Numbered from the stretch's first letter, positions 17,493 to 26,507 are shown. The stretch is 64,000 nucleotides of DNA from Cyclobacteriaceae bacterium (GCA_016787725.1 JAEUTZ010000005.1:1-64000); one strand, 5' to 3'. The notes: generated from the letters alone by a model not told the origin. Program-made: numbers and translations.

Positions 17493-18820
17493 TAATTAAG
17501 AACATCTTCTTTTTGTCTCCATCTGTTCAATTGTAACCTCATTCTTTCATCAAGCGCCTTCCATGGTCCAAAATAAATATTGATGGCAAATGTGACAAAG
17601 GCCAGGTAGTAGATAATATCCTCCAGATCGAGTCGAAAGTTAAAAGAACCTAAGAGTTCAATCCGCAACCAGGAAATGACAACAATCTGAACAACGGGGA
17701 TAAGAAAGCAGAGACTGTCATACCATACTGAGTTTCTCTGCAACAGCTTCATAAAAAATAAAATGTTGAGCACGATTACCACAACCATCACCATAAAGTC
17801 CCAGAACGGGCTTAGTTGATTGATATAATCTTCGTTAAGAATCATGGAGATGATGTTGGCATGAATCACCAGGCCCAACATGTCGGGCATGCTTCGGCCC
17901 GCCAGGGTTGGATTCAGAGGTGTAAAGAATCGCTCTTCAAATGCAGGATCTGCCAGGTATTCCTCTCCCAGATATCCCAACAACACAATCCGGTCACGGA
18001 TCAATTCGTCTGAAAAATTATCCCCCATCAAATCATCGTAGTCCAGTACATCAAAGTAAGAGCCTTTCGTTACTACCTGACCAAAAAATGAATAGGAATA
18101 GGTACCCGCGTTTCCGCGGAAGTTGATGAGCTCATCCTGGTAGGAAAGTATCTCTTCTTCTGTAAACCGTGCTATCTGTTTGTTAGCCTGTATGGAATCA
18201 TACATTCTTGCCACTGCTACTCCAAAAGAATAGACCAGAGTTTTGTCAATCAAAACCAAGGGGCAGTAGGACCGGCATTGAATACCACTTAAGAGATCAG
18301 AAGAAGTAACGAGGTTTGAAAATCCATAGTTGGCCCAATGCCTAAATTGAACGTCAGATAATTCTAAAGAATCATACACTTCACGTTCCATCAACAGACC
18401 GGATGTTGAAGCATGTAACCGGGCGCTTAGGACTACATTTCCAGCCAAACGGATAGCATCACTGAGTTTTCGATTAGCAACCGTGTCTCCAGCATTTGGA
18501 CATGCTAACGAATCAAAACAGTTTATAAAGAGAGCATCCAAACCAATTACACGGGGCTGGTACCTCGAAAGCAATTCAATTTGTTCAGCTATCTCTCGTC
18601 TTGAACCTTCGGAAATATTGATGAGCGTTATTCGATCTTCCCGATGATTTACCTCTCGGAACTTAAATACAAAATCTTCCCAATGAAAATCCTGTAATGT
18701 GATGGATTGTGGAAAAGCTATTTGAAAAACGGGGCTACTGGTTATCCACTCAGCAGCCTGACCGAGGGCATAGGTGATCAATAAGATTATTATCAATTGC
18801 CGGAACCTCTGCATAGACAA
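17492..18820 (-). CDS. CHASE2-domain membrane protein without output domain
   Basis: A 442-residue protein. After an N-terminal membrane helix (LIIILLITYALGQAAEW) comes an extracytoplasmic CHASE2 sensor (~40-320: EDRITLINISEGSRREI, PRVIGLDALF, RIVLLGYLGEE, LNPTLAGRSMPDMLGLVIHA). Three or four hydrophobic helices (~330-420) and a short basic tail (LDERMRLQLNRWRQKE) follow. In most bacteria CHASE2 is joined to an adenylate cyclase, kinase or GGDEF domain; here nothing follows. It may sense an extracellular signal and act through a partner, or be structural. The partner is not evident in the window. Confidence 0.8.
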   Translation of the reverse strand: MSMQRFRQLIIILLITYALGQAAEWITSSPVFQIAFPQSITLQDFHWEDFVFKFREVNHREDRITLINISEGSRREIAEQIELLSRYQPRVIGLDALFINCFDSLACPNAGDTVANRKLSDAIRLAGNVVLSARLHASTSGLLMEREVYDSLELSDVQFRHWANYGFSNLVTSSDLLSGIQCRSYCPLVLIDKTLVYSFGVAVARMYDSIQANKQIARFTEEEILSYQDELINFRGNAGTYSYSFFGQVVTKGSYFDVLDYDDLMGDNFSDELIRDRIVLLGYLGEEYLADPAFEERFFTPLNPTLAGRSMPDMLGLVIHANIISMILNEDYINQLSPFWDFMVMVVVIVLNILFFMKLLQRNSVWYDSLCFLIPVVQIVVISWLRIELLGSFNFRLDLEDIIYYLAFVTFAINIYFGPWKALDERMRLQLNRWRQKEDVLN

Positions 18821-18877
18821 ATGATGAACCTTCTAGTTTTAATGCTTACGAATTTACTCAAATTGTTGGTGTACGCT

Positions 18878-21481
18878 TTACTTTTTTAATAGCGACAGGA
18901 TTTCATTCAACTTCAGCAACGCCTCCACCGGGCTGATGGTATTGATGTCAATTTTTGCAAGCATCTCGTGGATGGCTTTGGATTTGGGATCCAAGTCGAA
19001 TAGACTCATCTGGGGAGTGGGCTTAGGCAGTTCTTCAAACTTTCGCTTCGGCTCATTCTTGTGCTTATCCCTCTCTAAAAAGTGCAGAATTTCATTGGCG
19101 CGTAAAACTACCTTATTAGGCATGCCTGCCAGTTGTGCTACATGAATTCCAAAACTATGTTCACTGCCCCCCTCTTTTAACGTGCGCATGAAAATGATTT
19201 TATCACCAACTTCCTTTACACTAACATTGAAATTTTTAACACGCACCAAATCTTCGGTAAGTTGATTCAATTCATGGTAATGAGTGGCAAACAGTGTTTT
19301 GGGTTTGTACTCCTTATGATTGTGGAGATATTCTACGATCGCCCAGGCGATGGAAACACCATCGTAGGTGGAGGTACCGCGGCCGATTTCATCCATGAGA
19401 ATTAAACTCCGGTCACTCAGGTTGTTAAGGATACTGGCGGTCTCGGTCATTTCCACCATGAACGTTGATTCTCCACGCGACAAGTTATCCGAAGCGCCTA
19501 CACGGGTAAACACTTTATCGACAATGCCTATGGTAGCCGCTTCAGCTGGAACATAACATCCCATTTGCGCCATCAGCACGATAAGGGCAGTTTGACGCAG
19601 CAAGGCAGACTTGCCGGCCATATTAGGACCGGTGATAACCAGAATCTGCTGTGCTTCATTATCCAGGTAAATGTCATTCGGTACATAGCTTTCTCCCAGC
19701 GGTAATTGCTTTTCAATCACCGGATGTCGACCGGCTTTTATGGCGAGTCGCTTTGAGTCGCTGATTTCTGGCTTCTTGTAATGATTCGCGCGCGCGATTA
19801 CGGCAAAGGAAACCAGACAATCCACCGTAGCCACGATGCGTGCATTCTGTTGAATGTGAGAAATGAAATCCGCAGCGTGACGGACCAACTCCGTAAACAA
19901 TCGCTGTTCAATTACCAGAAGCTTTTCCTCCGCATGAAGAATCTTCTCTTCATACACTTTCAGCTCTTCGGTGATGTACCGCTCCGCATTAACCAACGTT
20001 TGCTTCCGGATCCAATCGGTCGGCACTTTGTCTTTGTTGGCATTGCTTACCTCGAGGTAATAGCCAAACACCTTGTTGTATGAAATCTTGAGGGAATTTA
20101 TACCCGTGCGCTCTATTTCACGTTTCTGTATCTGCAACAGGTAATCCTTACCAGAAAAGGCAATGCTCCGTAATTCATCCAGTTCAGCATGTACTCCGTC
20201 CTTGATGATGCCGCCCTGGTGGATCAACATGGGGGCATCCTCTTTCAACTCACGCTCAATCTTCTCTAAAAGAAACTCGCATTTATTCAATTGATCACCC
20301 AGCTTCTTTAATTCGTTAGAAACGGATCGCTCCAAAATATCTTTAATCGGTACGATCGCCTTCAGGGAACGCTTTAATTGCTGCAGCTCGCGCGGGTTAA
20401 TTCTGCCTACGGCCACTTTTGATATCAATCGCTCCAGATCGGTGATCTGGCCCAGGTGTTCAAGAATTTTTTCTGTTAGGTCGTGGTCGTTATAAAATTG
20501 GTCAACTACCTGCAATCGCTCCTCGATGGCCTGCTTCTCCTTTAGTGGTAAGATTAGCCATTTTCGTAAGTTGCGCGAACCCATTGGGGTTATTGTGTGA
20601 TCGAGTATCTCTAAAAGAGGCACTCCGCCCTCACTCGAAGAGCTTATCAATTCCAGGTTGCGAATGGTAAACTTATCCAGCCAAACGTATTTATCCTCAT
20701 CGATGCGTGCGATGGATGCGATGTGCTGTGTGTCCTTATGTTCTGTCGCCTCGAGGTAATGCAGGATAGCTCCGGCTGCAACAATGGCTTCGGACATCCC
20801 GTCAATTCCAAATCCCTTCAGCGAATTAGTTTTGAATTGATGAATCAACTTGTCATGTGCAAAGTCGAATGCATATACCCAATCGTCCAGGGCAAAGGTA
20901 GCGTATTCTTCACCCCATTGCCCCGCCCATCTTTCCCGTTGTGCTTTGCTGAAAATAATCTCTGCAGGAGCAAAACTTTGAATAAGCTTAAAAATATAAT
21001 TCTCCGGCCCTTGCGCTGTAAGAAATTCACCGGTGCTGATATCCAAAAATGAAATTCCGTGACTCTGTTTTCCGGCATACAGCGAGCAGAGAAAATTATT
21101 CTGCTTCCGCTCCAATACATGGTCGTTAAAAGAAACTCCAGGGGTCACCAACTCGGTAACGCCTCGCTTTACGATGCCTTTAACAAATCGGGGGTCTTCC
21201 AACTGATCGCAAATGGCCACGCGGTTTCCAGCCCGAACCAATTTGGGTAAGTACGTATCCAGGGCGTGGTGCGGAAAGCCTGCCAGTTCAATTTCAGAGG
21301 CGGATCCGTTGCCCCGCTTAGTCAGTGTTATGTCAAGGACCCGGGCAGCCTTAATCGCATCTTCGCCAAAGGTTTCATAAAAATCACCTACCCTAAAAAG
21401 CAACAGAGCACCCGGGTACTTTGCTTTGATCGCATTGTACTGCTTCATTAATGGTGTGTCCATTGCCCCAGCTCCAGCCAT
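18878..21481 (-). CDS. mutS: DNA mismatch repair protein MutS
   Basis: An 867-residue MutS with the full domain order: mismatch-recognition domain starting [16 protein letters not shown] with the Phe-x-Glu pair in [11 protein letters not shown], connector, lever, clamp and C-terminal ATPase. The Walker A motif reads GPNMAGKSA instead of the enterobacterial GPNMGGKST, and Walker B is [16 protein letters not shown]. The substitution keeps the Lys and Ser needed for ATP binding. The ATG at 21481 gives the normal N-terminus; an ATG at 21463 is possible, and a TATCTTTG element at 21487-21494 sits just ahead. mutL is not in the window. Confidence 0.97.
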   Translation of the reverse strand: MAGAGAMDTPLMKQYNAIKAKYPGALLLFRVGDFYETFGEDAIKAARVLDITLTKRGNGSASEIELAGFPHHALDTYLPKLVRAGNRVAICDQLEDPRFVKGIVKRGVTELVTPGVSFNDHVLERKQNNFLCSLYAGKQSHGISFLDISTGEFLTAQGPENYIFKLIQSFAPAEIIFSKAQRERWAGQWGEEYATFALDDWVYAFDFAHDKLIHQFKTNSLKGFGIDGMSEAIVAAGAILHYLEATEHKDTQHIASIARIDEDKYVWLDKFTIRNLELISSSSEGGVPLLEILDHTITPMGSRNLRKWLILPLKEKQAIEERLQVVDQFYNDHDLTEKILEHLGQITDLERLISKVAVGRINPRELQQLKRSLKAIVPIKDILERSVSNELKKLGDQLNKCEFLLEKIERELKEDAPMLIHQGGIIKDGVHAELDELRSIAFSGKDYLLQIQKREIERTGINSLKISYNKVFGYYLEVSNANKDKVPTDWIRKQTLVNAERYITEELKVYEEKILHAEEKLLVIEQRLFTELVRHAADFISHIQQNARIVATVDCLVSFAVIARANHYKKPEISDSKRLAIKAGRHPVIEKQLPLGESYVPNDIYLDNEAQQILVITGPNMAGKSALLRQTALIVLMAQMGCYVPAEAATIGIVDKVFTRVGASDNLSRGESTFMVEMTETASILNNLSDRSLILMDEIGRGTSTYDGVSIAWAIVEYLHNHKEYKPKTLFATHYHELNQLTEDLVRVKNFNVSVKEVGDKIIFMRTLKEGGSEHSFGIHVAQLAGMPNKVVLRANEILHFLERDKHKNEPKRKFEELPKPTPQMSLFDLDPKSKAIHEMLAKIDINTISPVEALLKLNEILSLLKK

Positions 21482-21615
21482 AGCGGCAAAGATAAAATTT
21501 TCCCGATGGGTTAAAGAGAATGATTTTAGGGCGCTAGAATTTTTCTGGAGCAACGTAATTCGACCGGCTTCACCACGAAAGAAATTCAAAGATATCGTAC
21601 GGAATTTTGAACGAC

Positions 21616-22506
21616 TCAGGATTCATCCAAGTCTTCTTCTACATTCGTTTCGAGATTGGCAGAATGCCTGCGGATAATTTCGTCCAGCTCGCGGGCTGAT
21701 TCGTTCAGATACTCCCGGATAATGGGTTCCTCCTGAGGATCATGGTTTGTATTTTTCAGGAGATTTACCAGGCCCAGAATGCGGCTTAGCGGTGCCCGAA
21801 TAATGTGGGCATTCATATACGCATAGGCCTTCAGCTGTTCGTTTCGCTCTTCGAGTTGCTTGGTGCGCTGCCGTACCCGGGCCTCCAGTCCCGCATTCAG
21901 TTTTTCGATAACCTCATTCTTACTTTGAAGTTCATTGTAGGTTCGCCAATAAATCCGGTAAACATAAATCAAGGTCAGGTTAATGAATACCCAACACATC
22001 ACATAAATTGTGGTTACCTGAAAGCGATTTAACGGAAGCGTCAGATACCCTTTATCCGCATCGTAATAGCGAAGGAAGTCGTATGAAAAAACCGTAAGGA
22101 GGAAGGAGACCGTCAGAAAAACTATGTACGAAGAGCGATTGCGATAGTAAGAGAAAAACAACTGCACCATCAAGCTTGAGATAATACACAATACCGGGTG
22201 TACGATGTAAGAACCCGTGGATACGCCTATCAAAATGACGGGTAAAATGTTGACCAGCAAGAGCCAGTTAAACAAAAACAGAAAACTGGATACCTGCCAA
22301 TGATTATACCGGTTTAATACGATGCAGGAAGCTGATACAATGGTTAACAATACCGGCACGAGCGAGTCAAATTTGGTCAGGTTGATGGTTGGATCGACTT
22401 CAAAAATGAAGTAAAGCAGAAAATATATTGCCATCAATGCCAATGTTATCCAATATACGCGGGAGGATAGGGCTTTCCGTTGGCTGGATTCATCAAGTAA
22501 ATTCAT
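21616..22506 (-). CDS. Polytopic membrane protein with DHp (H-box) helix but no ATPase domain
   Basis: A 296-residue protein with about six membrane helices (~15-190), a coiled coil ([20 protein letters not shown]) and a kinase dimerisation/phosphoacceptor segment [19 protein letters not shown] with the phospho-His at ~234. After the second DHp helix ([17 protein letters not shown]) it ends in an acidic tail. No N-, G1- or G2-box follows, so it cannot phosphorylate itself and may act as a phosphotransfer protein, regulator of another kinase, or non-catalytic receptor. The ATG at 22506 is preferred; a GTG at 22545 is possible. It is divergent from the small peptide gene at 22658. Confidence 0.65.
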   Translation of the reverse strand: MNLLDESSQRKALSSRVYWITLALMAIYFLLYFIFEVDPTINLTKFDSLVPVLLTIVSASCIVLNRYNHWQVSSFLFLFNWLLLVNILPVILIGVSTGSYIVHPVLCIISSLMVQLFFSYYRNRSSYIVFLTVSFLLTVFSYDFLRYYDADKGYLTLPLNRFQVTTIYVMCWVFINLTLIYVYRIYWRTYNELQSKNEVIEKLNAGLEARVRQRTKQLEERNEQLKAYAYMNAHIIRAPLSRILGLVNLLKNTNHDPQEEPIIREYLNESARELDEIIRRHSANLETNVEEDLDES

Positions 22507-22548
22507 GGTTCCTGTAAAGGACGGAGGTAATCGCTCATTTATCACACC

Positions 22549-22569
22549 TATGTAAGAAAGTTTTACATA
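22549..22569. promoter_or_regulatory. Perfect inverted repeat in divergent intergenic region
   Basis: TATGTAA-gaaagtt-TTACATA has 7-bp arms and a 7-base spacer. It lies between the DHp protein gene and the peptide gene, about 43 bases ahead of the former's ATG. It may be an operator shared by both genes. Confidence 0.45.
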
Positions 22570-22608
22570 TTCAAATTATTCATTACTGATCAAAACCGGG
22601 AATATTTT

Positions 22609-22616
22609 CATATTTG
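22609..22616 (+). promoter_or_regulatory. Possible -7 element of the peptide gene (CATATTTG)
   Basis: One base off TAnnTTTG, 41 bases ahead of the peptide ATG. It would place transcription start near 22623, immediately at the second dyad (22624-22638). No good -33 element is seen. Confidence 0.3.
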
Positions 22617-22623
22617 CTTATCC

Positions 22624-22638
22624 CCAGAACGGTTCTGG
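22624..22638. promoter_or_regulatory. 15-bp dyad CCAGAAC-g-GTTCTGG upstream of the peptide gene
   Basis: A perfect inverted repeat with 7-bp arms around one base, 19 bases ahead of the peptide ATG. Its place next to the putative -7 element fits a repressor operator. The single-base centre is too tight for a good RNA hairpin. Confidence 0.45.
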
Positions 22639-22657
22639 CGGGCTAACTATTACAACC

Positions 22658-22840
22658 ATGGAAGTAACGTACAACACCTCAAAAGTAGATTTGGCACTGG
22701 CAGCGCTTTCAAAACTGCCTGCCGATGAAAGAAAAACAATTCTCGATGGGCTAAAAGAAATCGTATCCGGGTATGCCAAAAAATCGGATAATACTTTAAA
22801 AGCCAATAGCGAACAGGCTTTTGCCTGGTGGATCTGGTAA
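22658..22840 (+). CDS. Small peptide with Trp-rich C-terminus, candidate modified-peptide precursor
   Basis: A 60-residue peptide not recognised as any named family. Residues ~8-40 form a predicted amphipathic helix (VDLALAALSKLPADERKTIL); a Lys/Asn-rich linker leads to the last seven residues AFAWWIW. There is no signal peptide or membrane helix. The layout of a helical leader, polar linker and short aromatic tail at the very C-terminus resembles precursors of modified peptides, and of ComX in particular, whose C-terminal Trp is prenylated. A terminator hairpin right after the stop, then an isoprenoid-synthase-like gene, supports the idea. The coding nature is supported by normal codon use and its own ATG; the function is inferred. 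Confidence 0.6.
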   Translation: MEVTYNTSKVDLALAALSKLPADERKTILDGLKEIVSGYAKKSDNTLKANSEQAFAWWIW

Positions 22841-22855
22841 TAATTTCTTGAATTT

Positions 22856-22889
22856 AGAAGCATTCGTGGTCTCCTGCGAATGCTTTTTC
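22856..22889 (+). terminator. Intrinsic terminator between the peptide gene and the synthase-like gene
   Basis: A stem AAGCATTCG / CGAATGCTT (22858-22866 with 22877-22885), extendable by two pairs, has a 10-base loop and a T-run TTTTTCTT. It ends 10 bases before the next ATG. It would let the peptide transcript greatly outnumber the read-through transcript. Confidence 0.75.
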
Positions 22890-22899
22890 TTATTGACCT

Positions 22900-23616
22900 A
22901 TGTCGGCTCCGGAATTCCTGACCACACTTTCCCTGCATGCCCGGGTAACAGCCACCTTTGCTCATCGACAAATTCCCGGGCTCAATGCCTATTGGGAGAA
23001 ACGCATTGACTACATAACAAACAGTCCGGGCTATTATTTTATTCCGGTGTACTTTGATCTTCTTGTCCGCCAGGGCGTTCTAGGTTCTGCCCTGCTGGCA
23101 GAAACTACCCTGACGGCCATGGAAGAAATTCTGGACAGCGTAGCACGCTTAGAAAGAAAGCATTTTGATTTCTCTGTACACATTGAGAACTGCAGGCTGT
23201 CACTCAGCAAGCGAGGTATTTCCAATCTGGAAATTGCAACGATTGAAAATGAATTGGTGAACAAACCCTTTGAAAAGATACCCGAAAATTTCAAAGCCTT
23301 GACCCGGGCCAATACATTCTTATATGCTGTGGCCCTGGCTTCACCCGATTACTCCTTGATTTTTAGAACCTGGGAAAATCTGATGCCATTGATCCTGTTT
23401 CTGGACGACATCGAAGACTTAAAAGAAGATCAAAAGGCGGGTGAAGAAAACAGCTTGCTGGAAGGAACAAGTATTGAGGAAAGTTTCTTTCAGTTACATC
23501 CCATCTTATTGACGCTTACACAAAACCTCCAGCCCATTAATCAGGCTGTCTATCTTCATTTCAATGAACTTCGATTGCGGGCACTAACGAAGGGGATTGT
23601 TGAACTTCCAGCATAA
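22900..23616 (+). CDS. Class I isoprenoid-synthase-like protein (one Asp-rich motif)
   Basis: A 238-residue, mostly helical protein. The segment RANTFLYAVALASPDY (~137-151) followed by LMPLILFLDDIEDLKEDQKA (~161-180) and GEENSLL matches the order and spacing of helix G and the second Asp-rich motif (DDxxD plus G-K/N) of trans-prenyltransferases. A first Asp-rich motif, expected near residues 30-50, is not present. ComQ of Bacillus, the ComX prenyltransferase, is another member of this fold with one motif degenerate. The gene is 59 bases downstream of the Trp-tailed peptide gene, across a terminator. The enzyme class is inferred from motif spacing only; the protein could be catalytically inactive. 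Confidence 0.5.
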   Translation: MSAPEFLTTLSLHARVTATFAHRQIPGLNAYWEKRIDYITNSPGYYFIPVYFDLLVRQGVLGSALLAETTLTAMEEILDSVARLERKHFDFSVHIENCRLSLSKRGISNLEIATIENELVNKPFEKIPENFKALTRANTFLYAVALASPDYSLIFRTWENLMPLILFLDDIEDLKEDQKAGEENSLLEGTSIEESFFQLHPILLTLTQNLQPINQAVYLHFNELRLRALTKGIVELPA

Positions 23617-23625
23617 GCTTCAAAC

Positions 23626-24285
23626 TCATTGTTTCTTTGCTACAATAAGCCACATCATGTCGCCTTTCTCTTTGGACCGGTCTACAAAAGGGTCCTTCTT
23701 CAACACAATCGTAAACCCCGCTTTGTGCAAGTCTTCCAGGGCAAAGTTCATTCCCAACTCATGCTTGCGTTCCTATTCTTCACGGGTGGAATTTCTCCGG
23801 CTTTCTGCCACCGCTTCGCAGAGAATCAATCGACCACCCGGTTTCAACGCAACCTTCACATGTTGAAGAATTTCATCATGACTATCCATTTCATGGTACG
23901 CGTCCAGGATAATGACGCCATCCAAAGAATTCAGTGGCAGCTTGGGGTTGTCATAATCCCCTTTGATGGCATCAACCTGATGGAGGGATCGCTTAGCCAG
24001 AATGGTTTCTAACCGATCGAGTTTTGATTGCTCTACATCCACCGCATAAACTTTTCCCTGGGGCCCTACTTCGGATGCCAATTTTACTGTCATGTATCCC
24101 TCATGACAACCAACATCCGCTACCTGACTTCCCCGCTGAATCGCCAAATACCGGATCAATTCGTCTGCTTTTTGCCACCGGTCGCGCTCGGCCCAGGCAC
24201 TTTCACTATACACATTTTTCCAGGAATCCTGTGCAGAAATAGGCTGGCAACTCAAGAGGAGCAAAAAGGAGATGAAACGAACCAT
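23626..24285 (-). pseudogene. Exported SAM-dependent methyltransferase interrupted by one TAG codon
   Basis: A class I methyltransferase with a signal peptide (MVRFISFLLLLSCQPISAQ). The SAM-binding motif is VADVGCHEGYMTVKLA (~55-70), followed by YAVDVEQSKLDRL and VIILDAYHEM. The frame meets TAG at 23773-23775 after the beta-4/5 region (LILCEAVAESRRNSTREE). The same frame then runs for another 48 codons (ERKHELGMNFALEDL... VDRSKEKGDMMWLIVAKK) to a TGA at 23626-23628, completing the fold. A CAG-to-TAG transition would explain it. The truncated product lacks the last strands of the fold. A sequencing error is possible. Confidence 0.75.
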
Positions 24286-24406
24286 AGCTTTAGAACGATA
24301 AAACAGCTTCAACGATTGTTAATTAATTTGTAATGCCTTTAATAAAAATCTCTTTTCCGCTGTAATACTTCCTTGGTTAAAGTTACTAACGGAAAAAATT
24401 AATGCC

Positions 24407-25315
24407 ATGAACCAGTTTATAAACAAGCCATGCTCTCTGATTACTGCTTTATTGCTTTTCATCAGCTTTTTGCCGGCATCAGCCCAACAGGAGAACGACC
24501 GCTCTCTCCTTTGGCAAGTTACCGGACAAGCGTTGAAAGAACCTTCGTACTTGTTTGGCACCTATCATCTGTTAACGGATAAGTTTACCGCAACGCTCCC
24601 GGAAATCAATACCCCGTTCACAAAAGCCAAGGGCGTTGTGGTAGAAATGGTGATCGACTCATCCCACCTGGCAGCCATGGGGGCTATGGCGATTATGCCC
24701 GATAAAAAGATTTCTGAACTAATGAATCCTGATGAATTTGCGCTGGTTTCCTCGGAGGTGGAGAAGGTAGTTGGTGCCAATATGACCGCCCTCAATCAAT
24801 TCAAACCTGTATCGATAATGGTGATCATGACCATGATGTACGCACAGCAAAAAAATGCTGAAATTCTCAAAAAATATGCCGGGACACCTATGGACTACTA
24901 TTTTGCCGTCTCGGGAAAAAAATCTGGTAAAGTAGTAACCCCGCTGGAGACACAAGCAGAACAAGCTCAACTACTCTATGATGCTTATCCCATTAGCGAG
25001 CAAGCCCGTCAACTGGTGGAATTTGTCAAGCAGAAAGACCTGGCTGCAAAAACACAAGTAGACCTGGTTAATCTCTACCTGGCGAAGGACCTCCATGGTA
25101 TGTATACCCTCATGGAAAAAATGCCCCAGGAATTCGGGAACTCAGACTTTCTGTTGAAAGACCGAAATTTAAAATGGATGAAGGTTTTGCCTGATCTGAT
25201 GACAAATGAGTCGCAGTTTATCGCGGTAGGAGCCTTGCACTTGGCCGGCCCTGATGGCTTGATAACATTATTGCGGCAGCGGGGTTATTCAGTTACTCCT
25301 GTTACTCATAAATGA
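24407..25315 (+). CDS. TraB/GumN family protein
   Basis: A 302-residue exported protein with signal peptide MNQFINKPCSLITALLLFISFLPASAQ. The TraB/PrgY/GumN domain opens with SYLFGTYHLLTDKF and closes with FIAVGALHLAGPDGLITLLRQRGY, carrying the paired GxxH motifs proposed to bind metal in this TIKI-like metalloprotease clan. The proteolytic role is known for eukaryotic TIKI; in Bacteroidota it is not tested. It lies 10 bases ahead of an ECF sigma-factor gene and may share its transcript. Confidence 0.88.
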   Translation: MNQFINKPCSLITALLLFISFLPASAQQENDRSLLWQVTGQALKEPSYLFGTYHLLTDKFTATLPEINTPFTKAKGVVVEMVIDSSHLAAMGAMAIMPDKKISELMNPDEFALVSSEVEKVVGANMTALNQFKPVSIMVIMTMMYAQQKNAEILKKYAGTPMDYYFAVSGKKSGKVVTPLETQAEQAQLLYDAYPISEQARQLVEFVKQKDLAAKTQVDLVNLYLAKDLHGMYTLMEKMPQEFGNSDFLLKDRNLKWMKVLPDLMTNESQFIAVGALHLAGPDGLITLLRQRGYSVTPVTHK

Positions 25316-25325
25316 ACAGGCCTGC

Positions 25326-25808
25326 ATGGGGCAATTTCCGGACAAAGAATTTACGGAACTGATTGATCAAAACCGGGGCATCATATATAAAGTGATTCGC
25401 CTGTACGTTAACCATGAAGAAGACGAGCGCGACCTGTTTCAAGAAATTCTGTTTCAAGCTTGGAAGTCGTACCCCCGGTTTGCCGGACAATCTAAATTTT
25501 CAACCTGGCTATACCGGGTGGGATTGAACACCGTGCTTACGTTTAAACGAAGGCCACAATTGGTTACTCCGCTGGAAGACCTGACTTCATTGAATGTGGC
25601 TAATGACCGGACCCATTCAGATGAAAGTGAGGCTTTATATCATGCCATCCGAGATCTTAACGAACTAGACAGGATGATTATTTCACTGCATCTGGATGGT
25701 TATGAAAATGAAGAAATTGCCGACATCACCGGATTAACCAAAAATAATACGGCTGTGAAATTACATCGCATTAAAGAAGCCCTGATTAACAAATTGAAAG
25801 CACGCTAA
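25326..25808 (+). CDS. ECF sigma factor (sigma-70 family)
   Basis: A 160-residue alternative sigma factor. Region 2 has DERDLFQEILFQAWKSYPRF and SKFSTWLYRVGLN; region 4 has LHLDGYENEEIADITGLTKNNTAVKLHRIKE, a helix-turn-helix for -35 recognition. It is followed 3 bases later by a small polytopic protein that is the natural anti-sigma candidate. The autoregulatory promoter is not obvious; the gene may be read from the TraB promoter. Confidence 0.9.
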   Translation: MGQFPDKEFTELIDQNRGIIYKVIRLYVNHEEDERDLFQEILFQAWKSYPRFAGQSKFSTWLYRVGLNTVLTFKRRPQLVTPLEDLTSLNVANDRTHSDESEALYHAIRDLNELDRMIISLHLDGYENEEIADITGLTKNNTAVKLHRIKEALINKLKAR

Positions 25809-25811
25809 GGA

Positions 25812-26408
25812 ATGGATCTTAAGGAAACCTGGAAAAAACTTGCGCTGGAGAAACTGCAGAAACCGGTAACCGGTGCCGTAGAGATACGAAAAACCAGCAG
25901 GCACCCGGTGCAAAAACTCATCTTGGCGTTTCAGGTAGCCCTCGGCTTTGTCATCTGTTTTGGCGCTATTTTCCTGTACCTGATGATCGTGATGCCCCAG
26001 CCCATCGTGAAATTCTTCATGCTGCTGATGATTGTTGCTTACGTCTTCTATTTCATTGTCAATTACAGGGTACTTAGAAAAATTAGAAACTCGAATCGAA
26101 TGGATTTGAGCCTGCTCAGCACATTGAAACAGGTGTACGATAATGTTCAATCCTCACTGGCCTTTCAACGAAAGTCCTCCTTACTCATTTATCCGCTTGC
26201 TGCCGCAGCGGGATTTATTCTGGGTTTATCAACCCATAACGAAGCCACCGTGCTACTCCAAAAGCGTGAGATCCTGATCAGTCTGCTAGTAGCCATGATC
26301 GTTTTAACTCCCCTTAGCTACTACCTGGCAGTTTGGATGGAGCGGGTGAGTTATGGAAAATACCTAAAGCAATTGCATGAACTGATCGTTCAGTTTGAAC
26401 AGGAGTAA
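25812..26408 (+). CDS. Four-helix membrane protein, candidate partner of the ECF sigma factor
   Basis: A 198-residue protein with a basic cytoplasmic start (LKETWKKLALEKLQKPVTGAVEIRKTSRHP) and four hydrophobic helices (~40-60, 64-85, 128-148, 158-175). It has no zinc-binding HxxxCxxC anti-sigma motif. It overlaps the sigma-factor operon, 3 bases after its stop, and so may hold the sigma factor at the membrane. This is inferred from position only; the protein family is unknown to me. Confidence 0.6.
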   Translation: MDLKETWKKLALEKLQKPVTGAVEIRKTSRHPVQKLILAFQVALGFVICFGAIFLYLMIVMPQPIVKFFMLLMIVAYVFYFIVNYRVLRKIRNSNRMDLSLLSTLKQVYDNVQSSLAFQRKSSLLIYPLAAAAGFILGLSTHNEATVLLQKREILISLLVAMIVLTPLSYYLAVWMERVSYGKYLKQLHELIVQFEQE

Positions 26409-26507
26409 AGAGGTGTGCACTAAGATATGAACCCTGCCTCGCCAAAAAATGATTTGCCAAATCCAATTTGAACCAACACCTTACATGGGATTTGGAAATG
26501 CCGAAGT

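Noticed and set aside
18878..21481. MutS Walker A reads GPNMAGKSA rather than GPNMGGKST
   Set aside because: The catalytic Lys and hydroxyl position are intact and the rest of the protein is normal; from memory this variant is usual in Bacteroidota, so it is not evidence of loss of function.
23597..24012. Plus-strand open frames opposite the broken methyltransferase
   Set aside because: They have no motif, and the minus strand encodes recognisable methyltransferase sequence on both sides of the TAG.
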